The notes under the pieces are model-generated. The model was not told the origin of the DNA. It made no database searches and saw only the letters and a list, made by a program, of their open reading frames with translations. From JBAPRR01 sp049281195 (GTDB lineage: Bacteria; Actinomycetota; Acidimicrobiia; Acidimicrobiales; CAVXTF01), in NCBI GenBank assembly GCA_049281195.1, contig JBAPRR010000138.1:1-20069 (forward strand): a stretch of DNA of 20,069 nucleotides. Reading direction: 5' to 3'. Below are positions 8,644 to 15,438 of the stretch, piece by piece (position 1 is the stretch's first letter; every line of letters starts with the position of its first letter). Made by a program: the position numbers and the translations under genes.

Positions 8644-8900
8644 CGGAGCAGTGATCCGGGAAAAGACCGGGGGTGGGCGAACCGACCGTCGGTCCGCCCA
8701 CCCCCCACCATGCAGACGGGAGAACGTGAGATCCGGCGTGAACCGTCGTTATCAACCCAACGTTGTGCTGCGGTTGGGATTGAGCCGGCACGGGCCATTG
8801 CACGGGGTGGAAACACCCGGCGAGGGAAGATGTAGCGGTGAAGTTCGGGCCCCACGTTCCGATAGCACTACATGTACCTACGAGCGTCTGGTCCAGGTGA
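8644..8900. promoter_or_regulatory. Divergent intergenic region with a very stable hairpin
   Basis: This region separates the leftward GT87-like gene from the rightward DUF4012 gene. A near-perfect dyad spans 8669-8705: GGGGGTGGGCG pairs with CGCCCACCCCC and ACCGAC pairs with GTCGGT, with one internal mismatch. Read leftward it is followed by a TTTT run, so it resembles an intrinsic terminator placed about 25 bases before the GT87-like start. To its right, CAACCCAAC (8754-8762) pairs with a GTTGGG-A-TTG arm. Further on, GGGTG-GAAA-CACCC (8805-8818) is a hairpin with a GNRA loop, enclosed by GGGCC (8792-8796) and GGCCC (8848-8852). Confidence 0.5.
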
Positions 8901-10745
8901 ATGGCGGAAACGGACCTCGAACTGACATCCGGCGAGGCTGACGACAACAACCCGGCGGGTTCGACTCCGACGGCGGGTAGCCGTCGCCGTGCGCCGCGCC
9001 GAAAGCTCTCGAGACGGGTCAAGGTCGGCATCTGGGTCTTCATCGCGATTGTCATCTTGTGGCTCATCGCCTCGGCCCTTCTGACGGTGATGGGTCTGCG
9101 CGATGCGAGCCAGGCGATGAAGGACCTCCAACGCGCCAAGTCGGAAGTGACCGCTTCACAGGTCATTTCCGACGAGCCGCAGCAAGCGCTGAAGGAGGCC
9201 CAGGCCCAGTTCTCGAACGCGAGCGGGTTACTCGACTCCCCGGTCCTCTCGCCGATGACCATCGTTCCGATCCTGGGCCGGCAGGTCACCTCTGTGCGGG
9301 ACCTTGCCCACGCCGCCACCCAGGTCTCGGGCGTCGGATATCAGGCGATCTCTCAGCTCAGGACCGTGTTGAACGCCCCTCACAAAAGTGGTCCGGCGCG
9401 GGTAACCGCTCTGCAGAACGTGGCCAACCTGGCCTCGAATACCGACGCCCGACTTGCGAGCATCTCCCTCGGCCCCTCGACGGATCTCATAGGACCGATT
9501 GCCAGCCGCTACAACCAGTTCTCGACCCAACTCCAACAGGTGAAGACCCGGCTGTATCACGCCTCGGCGGTGGCCGGATCGCTGGGGGAGATCCTCCACG
9601 GGCCTTCGACCTATCTGCTGCTCGTGTCGAACAACGCGGAGATGCGTGCCGGGGAAGGGATGTTCCTCGACGCCGGAAGCCTGTCCATCTCGGACGGCCA
9701 CGTGCAGCTAGGAACCCTGGTCGACACAGGCGCCATCGAAGTGCCCGCCGGTGCGGTTCCGGTCACCGGGGACCTGGCGGCCAGGTGGGGGTGGCTGCTA
9801 CCCAGCCAGGACTGGCGCAACCTGGGGGTCACCCCGAATTTCGAGGAGATCGGACCGGTGGCCTCCTCCATGTGGCAGGCCGTAGAGCACCAGCAGGTCC
9901 AGGGCGTCATGTCGATCGACGTGCAGGCCCTGGAGGAGCTACTTCAGGTGACCGGGCCGGTCACCCTTCCAGACGGAACGGTCGTTTCTTCGTCCAACGT
10001 GGTGGAGTTCCTCCTTCACGACGAGTACGAGAACCTGTCGATCACGAGCACCAACGCGCAGGTCCAGCGCGAGAGCCGGCTCGGGGCTCTGGCCAAGGCC
10101 ACCCTCCAGGCTCTCCAGGACCGCTCGCTCGACTTGAACGCCCTGGCCACCGCCATGTCCGACGCCACTTCGGGGCGCCACATCATGCTGTGGTCCGCAT
10201 CTGCAGCCGCAGAGAACTCCTGGACCCTGGGCGGGGTGTCGGGGGAGCTTCCGAGCAATTCGGTGATGGCCGCGGTGCTGAACCGCAGCGGCGCCAAGCT
10301 CGACCCTTACCTGTCCGTCTCATGCTCACTGACGGTCCAGAGCACAAAGGGCAGCTCACAGGGGACGTTGTCCGTCTCCCTGGATAACCAGACCCCTCCG
10401 GATCAGTCTTCTTATATAGCGGGGCCCTATCCGCATCTGGGCACGGTCTACGGCGAGTACGTGGGATTCGTCGCGGTCAACCTGCCTGCCGACGCCTCGC
10501 CCCACTTCTATGCCACCGGGGCCTCCGGGTCTCAGGTGGCTTGGGGAGCCGAGGGTCCGGTTTGGGTGCTCGCGGTGCCGGTCGACGTGAAAATGGGCCG
10601 GCACCAGACCGTCACGGTGCATTTCATGCTCCCCGGAAATCACGGCTCGATGGTGGTCCAGCCTTCCGCCCGGATCCCGCCGGAGCTGTGGTCCTTCCGA
10701 GGAAAAGGTTTCACCGACGCTACGCCGTACACAGTGTCGTGGTAG
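8901..10745 (+). CDS. DUF4012 membrane-anchored extracytoplasmic protein
   Basis: 614 residues from ATG 8901. A short charged cytoplasmic N-terminus, rich in arginine at residues 28-39, precedes one membrane helix at about 43-65 (VGIWVFIAIVILWLIASALL); the rest should face outward. A helical region follows. The DUF4012 core begins around residue 230 with GPSTYLLLVSNNAEMRAGEG, continues through MFLDAGSLSISDG, then LPSQDWRNLGVTPNFEEIGP and VQGVMSIDVQALEELL. These are the conserved patterns of this family (NNAE-R-GG-, D-R----NPNF-, -DG-I-ID---L--LL). DUF4012 proteins are common in actinobacterial polysaccharide loci, but their biochemical role is unknown. The immediate ribosome site (AGGTGA) is unusually close to the ATG. 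The gene probably shares its regulatory region with the divergent GT87-like gene. Confidence 0.88.
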   Translation: MAETDLELTSGEADDNNPAGSTPTAGSRRRAPRRKLSRRVKVGIWVFIAIVILWLIASALLTVMGLRDASQAMKDLQRAKSEVTASQVISDEPQQALKEAQAQFSNASGLLDSPVLSPMTIVPILGRQVTSVRDLAHAATQVSGVGYQAISQLRTVLNAPHKSGPARVTALQNVANLASNTDARLASISLGPSTDLIGPIASRYNQFSTQLQQVKTRLYHASAVAGSLGEILHGPSTYLLLVSNNAEMRAGEGMFLDAGSLSISDGHVQLGTLVDTGAIEVPAGAVPVTGDLAARWGWLLPSQDWRNLGVTPNFEEIGPVASSMWQAVEHQQVQGVMSIDVQALEELLQVTGPVTLPDGTVVSSSNVVEFLLHDEYENLSITSTNAQVQRESRLGALAKATLQALQDRSLDLNALATAMSDATSGRHIMLWSASAAAENSWTLGGVSGELPSNSVMAAVLNRSGAKLDPYLSVSCSLTVQSTKGSSQGTLSVSLDNQTPPDQSSYIAGPYPHLGTVYGEYVGFVAVNLPADASPHFYATGASGSQVAWGAEGPVWVLAVPVDVKMGRHQTVTVHFMLPGNHGSMVVQPSARIPPELWSFRGKGFTDATPYTVSW

Positions 10746-10981
10746 CTTGTGTACTTCTATAACTTTTAGTACGTGCAATTGCTTTCTGTTGGCCTGGTGT
10801 TGATGATAAGTAGTGGTTGTAGTGAGGTTGGGGGTGGATGATGTCCTTGCGCAACGGTTATCGCGGGGGATGCGGCGGGGCGGTAACGCTTACGCAAACC
10901 GGTGAACCGGTGACGGGGGGCACAGCCCGGTCCGGGGTAAAACCCGGACCGGAACTTCTTGAAAGTTGAAAGGTGGAAGCT
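10746..10981 (+). promoter_or_regulatory. Structured leader of the LAFTG mini-protein gene
   Basis: An AT-rich start, with a TATAAC hexamer at 10758-10763 and flanking GTACT/AGTAC arms, could be a promoter. From 10857 the region is dense in paired segments. GTTATCGC (10857-10864) pairs with GCGGTAAC (10880-10887) through one G-U. ACCGG-TGAA-CCGGT follows at 10898-10911. A 10-base perfect stem CCGGTCCGGG (10927-10936) / CCCGGACCGG (10943-10952) closes the leader just before the ribosome site AAAGGTGG. GGGC-ACA-GCCC (10918-10928) would compete with that stem. The string GCAAACC (10893-...10900) and a following GACG recall cyclic-di-GMP-I riboswitches, but the fit is incomplete. Confidence 0.45.
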
Positions 10982-11302
10982 ATGAAAATGCGATTGCTCG
11001 GAGCCGGGTTTGCGATGACCTTGTCTGTAGGTGCCGCCGTCCTGGCGACGCCCGCGGCTTCCTACGCAACGACCTGCTACACGGGTTGCCACACGACCAC
11101 CCCGACGAGTCCCGGTGGCAAACCGGCCTCTGACGGAGACGGTGGTGACGGTGGCACGGCCGCCACGCCTACGTCGGCGAGCTCGCTGGCGTTCACCGGT
11201 GCGAACGTGGTTCTTCCCACGAGCCTCGGTACCGGCGCTGTTGTGATCGGTGGAGCCCTCGTGTTCGCGGGACGCCGCCGTCGCATCCGCTCAGCCGCCT
11301 GA
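10982..11302 (+). CDS. Small secreted protein with LAFTG sortase-type sorting signal
   Basis: 106 residues from ATG 10982, chosen because AAAGGTGG ends six bases ahead; a GTG three codons earlier lies inside that ribosome site. Residues 1-29 form a signal peptide (MKMRLLGAGFAMTLSVGAAVLATPAASYA) with a likely cleavage after ASYA; I give it in full here only as its ends, positively charged at the start and AxA at the cut. The mature part is tiny: a CYTGC pair, then a low-complexity Thr/Pro/Gly/Asp linker. The C-terminus has LAFTG, a hydrophobic stretch (TGAVVIGGALVFA) and a GRRRRIR tail, which is the actinobacterial class E-type (LAxTG) cell wall sorting signal. It is probably a cell-wall-linked peptide or adhesin. 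Its transcript likely ends at the terminator at 11451-11481. Confidence 0.8.
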   Translation: MKMRLLGAGFAMTLSVGAAVLATPAASYATTCYTGCHTTTPTSPGGKPASDGDGGDGGTAATPTSASSLAFTGANVVLPTSLGTGAVVIGGALVFAGRRRRIRSAA

Positions 11303-11450
11303 GCGAACTTATCCACAGGGCCTGAAAAGACCTTGTGACAAAGAGATTTCCGTATCGGGCATGAGGCGGGGCTGGCACTTGGTCGCAGCTCTCCTCACAT
11401 GTGCCCCAAGGGCCGCTCTTCTGGCCAAGTAAATCGTCTGATCGCTTTTC

Positions 11451-11481
11451 GTGCCGGCACCCCAGAGGTGCCGGCACTTTT
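11451..11481 (+). terminator. Intrinsic terminator
   Basis: GTGCCGGCACC (11451-11461) pairs perfectly with GGTGCCGGCAC (11467-11477) around a CCAGA loop and is followed by TTTT at 11478-11481. CTTTTC just before the left arm means it could also act leftward. It ends the LAFTG gene transcript with a 3' untranslated part of about 150 bases. Confidence 0.85.
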
Positions 11482-11950
11482 GCGTCAGGACCTCGGGTTC
11501 AAAGATTTTTCCGGACTTCTTTCACACTCGAGCCACATAACCCACACTTGTTACAGCTAGTGCATTTGCTCTCTCAGACATTTCTCGGGGAGCGAGTTTT
11601 CGAGCAAAAACAGGTCGAATTTGTGACGCGCAGACAACGGCCGTGTGACGCACACGTTAAGAACATCGGCTGCTACCGCGCCTCGACGACGCGGGTTCCT
11701 TGGCAATTCCCCTTATTTTTCGCGGAATTGCAGGTGCATCGACCTAACTCGCAATAACTGGACGGGCCGCGTTTGATCGGTAACACTGCGCGCAACAGCG
11801 AGGAGAAGCGCCATCGCTTCGAGCCGCCGTCTCATAGCGGGGCCCTCGCTGTCAGCGCGTGTTGCGACCTTGACGACCTCAAACCCTCAATGATCTTGTC
11901 CAATTCCATTTTGCGAACGTCCCTGTGTGAACAGGCCGAACGCTTCTTCA

Positions 11951-11972
11951 GTTCACCGTCAGTTCACTTTCC
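11951..11972 (+). promoter_or_regulatory. Tandem 11-base direct repeat resembling a PHO box
   Basis: GTTCACCGTCA (11951-11961) is directly followed by GTTCACTTTCC (11962-11972). Two adjacent 11-base units starting with GTTCA are the layout of PhoP boxes in Streptomyces and of OmpR/PhoB-family sites generally. A further GTTCA occurs at 12002-12006. The first unit departs from the Streptomyces consensus in its second half, so the assignment is tentative. Confidence 0.35.
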
Positions 11973-12021
11973 CGGTGGTTCGTCGGCGCCATATGTCAAT
12001 GGTTCATACGCGCCATACGCG

Positions 12022-12061
12022 CCCGTGAAACGGCCAAATTGCCCACGAAACGGGCAGATTG
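12022..12061. repeat. 20-base imperfect tandem repeat
   Basis: Unit one (12022-12041) and unit two (12042-12061) agree at 16 of 20 bases; both contain GAAACGG and end in ATTG. The period equals two helical turns, which would put two protein-binding sites on the same DNA face upstream of the gene at 12256. Confidence 0.6.
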
Positions 12062-12255
12062 CAAGGGTTGTTGTTCCGCTGTGGATGTTGCCGATCCAAC
12101 CCGAACACAACACTGGGCGATTGACGGCCACATGTTTGGCCCACCGCGAGGTTGTCTAAATAGTGATTGTCCGATTGACGATGAGAGTTCAAGTTGTAGC
12201 GACCGCCTCACACGCCGCGACATCAACGCGTAGCGAGATTTAGGAGCCAACAACC

Positions 12256-13635
12256 ATGCGACTCCTGCGAGAGAACAAACGAGCATCACTCCTTGCCATC
12301 CTCACGGCTCTGGCGTTGATGGTCTCATTCGTTGTCGTGCAGTCGGAATTCTCGACCGGAGCACAGAATCAGACGATGCAGCCCGGCACGGCGCTGGATG
12401 TCCTTTGCTCCGGATCCAGCCTGACGAGCTCGGCGACGAGCGCGACTTCGGTCAACCTCGACTGCCTGCGCAAGGCGCCGAAGGTCCCGGTTCCCGTGGG
12501 TCATGCCACCAGGTTCGACGCTGCCAGCACAGCGAGGCCGTTCACCTCCCTTCCCGCCGGTACCTCCGTCGGTGACGTTCTCATCAGCTTCGTCGAGAGC
12601 TACTCCTTCTCTTCGATCAATTGCGTGTCGGGCTTCACGAGAGTTCTGGACAAGGCAGGCCGTGGAGGGTCGCGCATCGTTGCTTGTGAAACCGTCGTCA
12701 AAAAGGGTCAAAGAGACCCGGCCGCTCAGATAAGCCCGCCGACACAGGTGACGATGGTGACGATGGCGTTCTCCGGTGTGAGCACCACGAATCCGATCGA
12801 TGCATCGGCTGTTGCCGGCGGGACCCTTTCCCCCGGTGTCACCACCGACACGGCCGGGACAGAGCTCATCTTCGGTGAAGGCTCAGACGGGTGGGGGATC
12901 GTCCCGAAGGCGCCGGTCGGTTCGACTCTCGGCGCAACCGTGAACGACTTCGGCGATTCGCAGGCCGCGATCGCGACGGAAGCTTCGAACACGGCCGGTC
13001 CCACCCTGGCGGCGGACTGGACGCACCTCAGTGCCAGGAACGCCGTTTCTGCGACGATCGCTCTTCGTCCAGCGACCTCGACCTCCCAGGGGAGCAACTC
13101 CGCCAACGTGGCCTCGGGACCTCCCTCAGTTCAGATGACCCCTAACACGACGATGTCGGTTTCGTGCGAGGGCCCCAGCATCACCGTTACCGGAATGGGT
13201 CCCACCACAGTGCTCTTGAGCTGTCTCGCAGCCGCCCCGATCGCGCAGATCGGCACATCTACCACGTTCGCCTCACAAAGCAGTGGCTCACCGACGACCC
13301 CTCTACCCACTGGCACCCAACCTGGAGACGTGCTCGTCAGTTACATAGAGAGCTACTCGTTCACCTCGATCAACTGTGATTCCGGTTGGACGTTGACGCT
13401 CGACGCAAAAAACGGCGAAGGTGCGCGGCTCGCGGCATGTGTGGCGGTCGACTCCGACGGCCAGACCGCACCCGTCGACAAGGTCAGTCCCCCCACCCAG
13501 GTGTCGATGGTGACTACCGCCTTCTCGGGCGTGAACAACACCAACCCGGTCGCCGCGGCTGCTGCTGATCCGGGCGCAACCTCGCCCGGTGTCACGAGCA
13601 ACACGCCGGGCACGGCTCTCGTGTTCGGAGAGTGA
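12256..13635 (+). CDS. Secreted tandem-domain protein, N-terminal part up to an in-frame TGA
   Basis: 459 residues from ATG 12256 (AGGAG nine bases ahead) to TGA 13633-13635. Residues 1-36 are a signal peptide: positive N-terminus (RENKR), hydrophobic core at 11-28, cut near TGAQ. The mature part holds two homologous domains of about 235 residues. The first spans residues 39-272 (12370-13071). The second starts at residue 291 (13126) and is cut off by the TGA. Shared landmarks are GDVLISFVESYSFSSINC / GDVLVSYIESYSFTSINC, the SPPTQVTMVTMAFSGV and SPPTQVSMVTTAFSGV pairs, and the FGE-SD-W segment. The same frame continues in sense through the rest of domain two and a beta-helix to 15438, so this is most likely the front of one 1,060-codon gene. 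Function unknown; probably extracellular carbohydrate binding or adhesion. Confidence 0.75.
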   Translation: MRLLRENKRASLLAILTALALMVSFVVVQSEFSTGAQNQTMQPGTALDVLCSGSSLTSSATSATSVNLDCLRKAPKVPVPVGHATRFDAASTARPFTSLPAGTSVGDVLISFVESYSFSSINCVSGFTRVLDKAGRGGSRIVACETVVKKGQRDPAAQISPPTQVTMVTMAFSGVSTTNPIDASAVAGGTLSPGVTTDTAGTELIFGEGSDGWGIVPKAPVGSTLGATVNDFGDSQAAIATEASNTAGPTLAADWTHLSARNAVSATIALRPATSTSQGSNSANVASGPPSVQMTPNTTMSVSCEGPSITVTGMGPTTVLLSCLAAAPIAQIGTSTTFASQSSGSPTTPLPTGTQPGDVLVSYIESYSFTSINCDSGWTLTLDAKNGEGARLAACVAVDSDGQTAPVDKVSPPTQVSMVTTAFSGVNNTNPVAAAAADPGATSPGVTSNTPGTALVFGE

Positions 13636-13824
13636 TCAGACGCGTGGGACCTGACCGCCGGCGCCCCGTCTGGAACCGACCTCAACGCGACGGTGAACAA
13701 CACCGGCAACTCCCAGGTGGCCGCGGCGACCGAAACAGGAGTCGACGGGTCGAGCTCGTCGACAGCATGGAACATTCAGTCGAACGGGAGCCTGCCGGTC
13801 GCAGCGACGATCGCGCTCACCCCG
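12370..13824 (+). repeat. Two tandem copies of a ~235-residue domain
   Basis: Copy one spans 12370-13071 and copy two 13126-13824. Both begin with a C-x-G pair, contain ESYSF-SINC and SPPTQV, pass through FGE-x-SD-x-W and end in ATIAL-P. Copy two contains the TGA at the position where copy one has GGC (12880-12882). Confidence 0.75.
13633..13635 (+). other. In-frame TGA inside an otherwise intact reading frame
   Basis: The frame is intact from 12256 to 15438 except for this codon. Copy one of the duplicated domain reads TTC GGT GAA GGC TCA GAC GGG TGG. Copy two reads TTC GGA GAG TGA TCA GAC GCG TGG. A single G-to-T change from GGA would create the stop. A six-base dyad CAGACG (13637-13642) / CGTCTG (13667-13672), with GGG/CCC inside, starts two bases after the stop; it is absent from copy one. 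Confidence 0.85.
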
Positions 13825-15438
13825 TCCGCAGGGGGATCGACCACCACGACCACGACCGATCCCACCACCACGACCACGACCGACCCGACCACCACCACGA
13901 CAACCGCTCCCACTACGACGACGACGACTGATCCCACCACCACCACGACCACTGGTCCGACCACCACCACCACGTCGGGTTCCGGCGGCGGGGCCCCGGG
14001 CACGCCTCCGGTCGAGATCTGCGGAGACGCAAGCGTGCTCACCGGTCCGTCCTCCGCGCCGAACGGTGCGGTGACGGTTCCTGCCGGAAACAACGCGTCG
14101 TTGACTTTGAACTCGCCGAACAAGACGTACTGGTTCGCTCCCGGGACGCACACGCTCGGCACCGGCGAGTACAGCCAGATCATCCCGTCAGACGGGGACA
14201 CCTACATAGGTGGACCCGGCGCCATCATCAGCGGTCAGGGACTGAACGACTTCGCCTTCACCCAGATGGCCACCAACATCACGATCGAGTACCTGACGAT
14301 CGAGGACTTCGGTCAGAACAGTTCGATCCTCAACCAGAACGAAGGTGTGGTCAACCAGGGCTCCGCGTCCAACTGGACCATCAAGTACAACACGATCCAG
14401 GACAACGAAGGTGCCGGCGTGATGCTCGGTAGCAACGACGTCGTGGAGTACAACTGCTTGACCGAGAACGGCCAGTACGGGTTCAGCAGCTACCTTCCCA
14501 ACCCCGGACCCAGCAATATCACGTTGTCGTACAACGAGATCAGCTACAACGACACGTACAACTGGGAGGTCAAGGATCCCGGCTGTGGTTGCTCGGGTGG
14601 TGGCAAGTTCTGGGAAACCAACGGTGCGACAGTGGTCAGCAACTACGTCCACAACAACGCGAACGTAGGAATCTGGGCCGACACGGACAACCGTGGTTTC
14701 AACATCTCCGGCAACTACATCTCGAACAACTTCGCCGAAGGGCTGATGTACGAGATCAGCTACAACGCGAACATCTCGGACAACACCTTCATCCGTAACG
14801 CTCTCGGTGAAGGACCGCACAACCCGGGATTCCCGACCGGCGCCATCTACATCTCGGAGTCGGGCTCCGCGAACACGGTCCCCGGTCCGTACAACACATC
14901 GTTCAACATCACGGGCAACGTGTTCGACGACAACTGGTCGGGCGTGGTCCTGTGGGAGAACTCCAACCGGTTCTGCGGGCCGGACAGCCCGGACAACGCC
15001 GGTTCGTTGTGCACCCTGGTTGCGCCGGGAACGGCGACGTCGACCACGTGCGTGACTCCCGGGATCGACACCGCGCCACTGATCACCGACTGCCGCTGGC
15101 ACACTCAGAACGTCAGCGTCACCGACAACCAGTTCGACTTTGAACCCGGCGACATCGGCTCCAACTGCACCCAGGCGAACGGATGCGGCTTCAACGGCAT
15201 CTTCAGCGAGTACGGGACCACCGCTCCCTACACCGCCTGGATGGTGCCCAGGAACATCGCCGACAACCAGAACAACCACTTCTCGGACAACACCTACACC
15301 GGTCCGTGGTCCTTCATGGGTCCGGACCAGGGTGTCAGCGCGACGTGGTCGCAATGGACCAACGGCTACACCGACAACGCCGACGGATCAGGTATCTACT
15401 TCGATCCTCAGGACGCCGGAAGCACTTTCCACTCCTGA
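13693..15438 (+). CDS. Thr-rich stalk plus right-handed parallel beta-helix (C-terminal part of the interrupted gene)
   Basis: The first possible start after the TGA in the same frame is GTG 13693, but it has no ribosome site and no signal peptide, so this is probably not an independent gene. Counting from 13693, residues 1-44 finish domain two of the upstream part. Residues 50-94 are a threonine stalk of five TTTTTT-x-P units. The beta-helix starts near residue 110 with VEICGD and contains many PbH1-type turns: NITIEYLTIEDFG, WTIKYNTIQDNEGAGVML, ITLSYNEISYND, FNISGNYISNNFAEGL, ANISDNTFIRN, FNITGNVFDDNWSGVVLW. This fold occurs in pectate lyases, alginate lyases and mannuronan C5-epimerases (NosD/AlgG-like), so it probably binds or modifies an extracellular polysaccharide. 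Catalytic residues cannot be assigned. It ends in TGA and overlaps the convergent hydrolase gene by 51 bases. Confidence 0.75.
   Translation: MNNTGNSQVAAATETGVDGSSSSTAWNIQSNGSLPVAATIALTPSAGGSTTTTTTDPTTTTTTDPTTTTTTAPTTTTTTDPTTTTTTGPTTTTTSGSGGGAPGTPPVEICGDASVLTGPSSAPNGAVTVPAGNNASLTLNSPNKTYWFAPGTHTLGTGEYSQIIPSDGDTYIGGPGAIISGQGLNDFAFTQMATNITIEYLTIEDFGQNSSILNQNEGVVNQGSASNWTIKYNTIQDNEGAGVMLGSNDVVEYNCLTENGQYGFSSYLPNPGPSNITLSYNEISYNDTYNWEVKDPGCGCSGGGKFWETNGATVVSNYVHNNANVGIWADTDNRGFNISGNYISNNFAEGLMYEISYNANISDNTFIRNALGEGPHNPGFPTGAIYISESGSANTVPGPYNTSFNITGNVFDDNWSGVVLWENSNRFCGPDSPDNAGSLCTLVAPGTATSTTCVTPGIDTAPLITDCRWHTQNVSVTDNQFDFEPGDIGSNCTQANGCGFNGIFSEYGTTAPYTAWMVPRNIADNQNNHFSDNTYTGPWSFMGPDQGVSATWSQWTNGYTDNADGSGIYFDPQDAGSTFHS
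13840..13974 (+). repeat. 24-base minisatellite encoding a Thr-Pro stalk
   Basis: Five 24-base units (13840-13959) encode TTTTTTDP, TTTTTTDP, TTTTTTAP, TTTTTTDP and TTTTTTGP, followed by five more threonine codons. The codons alternate ACC and ACG. Such stalks are extended, often O-glycosylated spacers that lift a domain away from the cell surface, and their copy number tends to vary between strains. Confidence 0.85.

Larger units (their letters stand above)
11482..12255. promoter_or_regulatory. Long gene-free regulatory region upstream of the large secreted protein
   Basis: About 770 bases without a credible gene and with lower GC than the flanks. It holds GCAATTCC (11703-11710) / GGAATTGC (11724-11731), an 8-base perfect dyad. 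A nested hairpin has outer arms ACAGCGAGG (11795-11803) / CCTCGCTGT (11844-11852) and inner arms GAAGCG (11805-11810) / CGCTTC (11815-11820). TGTGACGC occurs twice near 11620 and 11644. GTTCA-type 11-base direct repeats lie at 11951-11972 and a 20-base imperfect tandem repeat at 12022-12061. AGGAG at 12242-12246 serves the ATG at 12256. A regulated promoter or a noncoding RNA is likely; I cannot define a start point. Confidence 0.5.

Noticed and set aside
11309..11317. TTATCCACA, a perfect DnaA box
   Set aside because: It is a single copy without a cluster, AT-rich unwinding region or dnaA/dnaN neighbours, so it is not an origin.
11361..11432. Tiny frame of 23 residues starting MRRGW that looks like a signal peptide
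   Set aside because: There is no ribosome site and no mature part; it lies in the 3' untranslated part of the LAFTG transcript.
13633..13635. TGA reassigned to glycine genome-wide
   Set aside because: TGA ends at least seven other genes here at sensible positions (for example 3575, 4972, 7320, 11302, 15438, 19940), so it is a normal stop in this organism.
14188..15354. Long leftward open frame of 388 codons opposite the beta-helix
   Set aside because: It is a shadow of the regular beta-helix codons: composition is dominated by Val, Arg, Asp and Gly with no motif, and the rightward frame encodes a recognisable fold.
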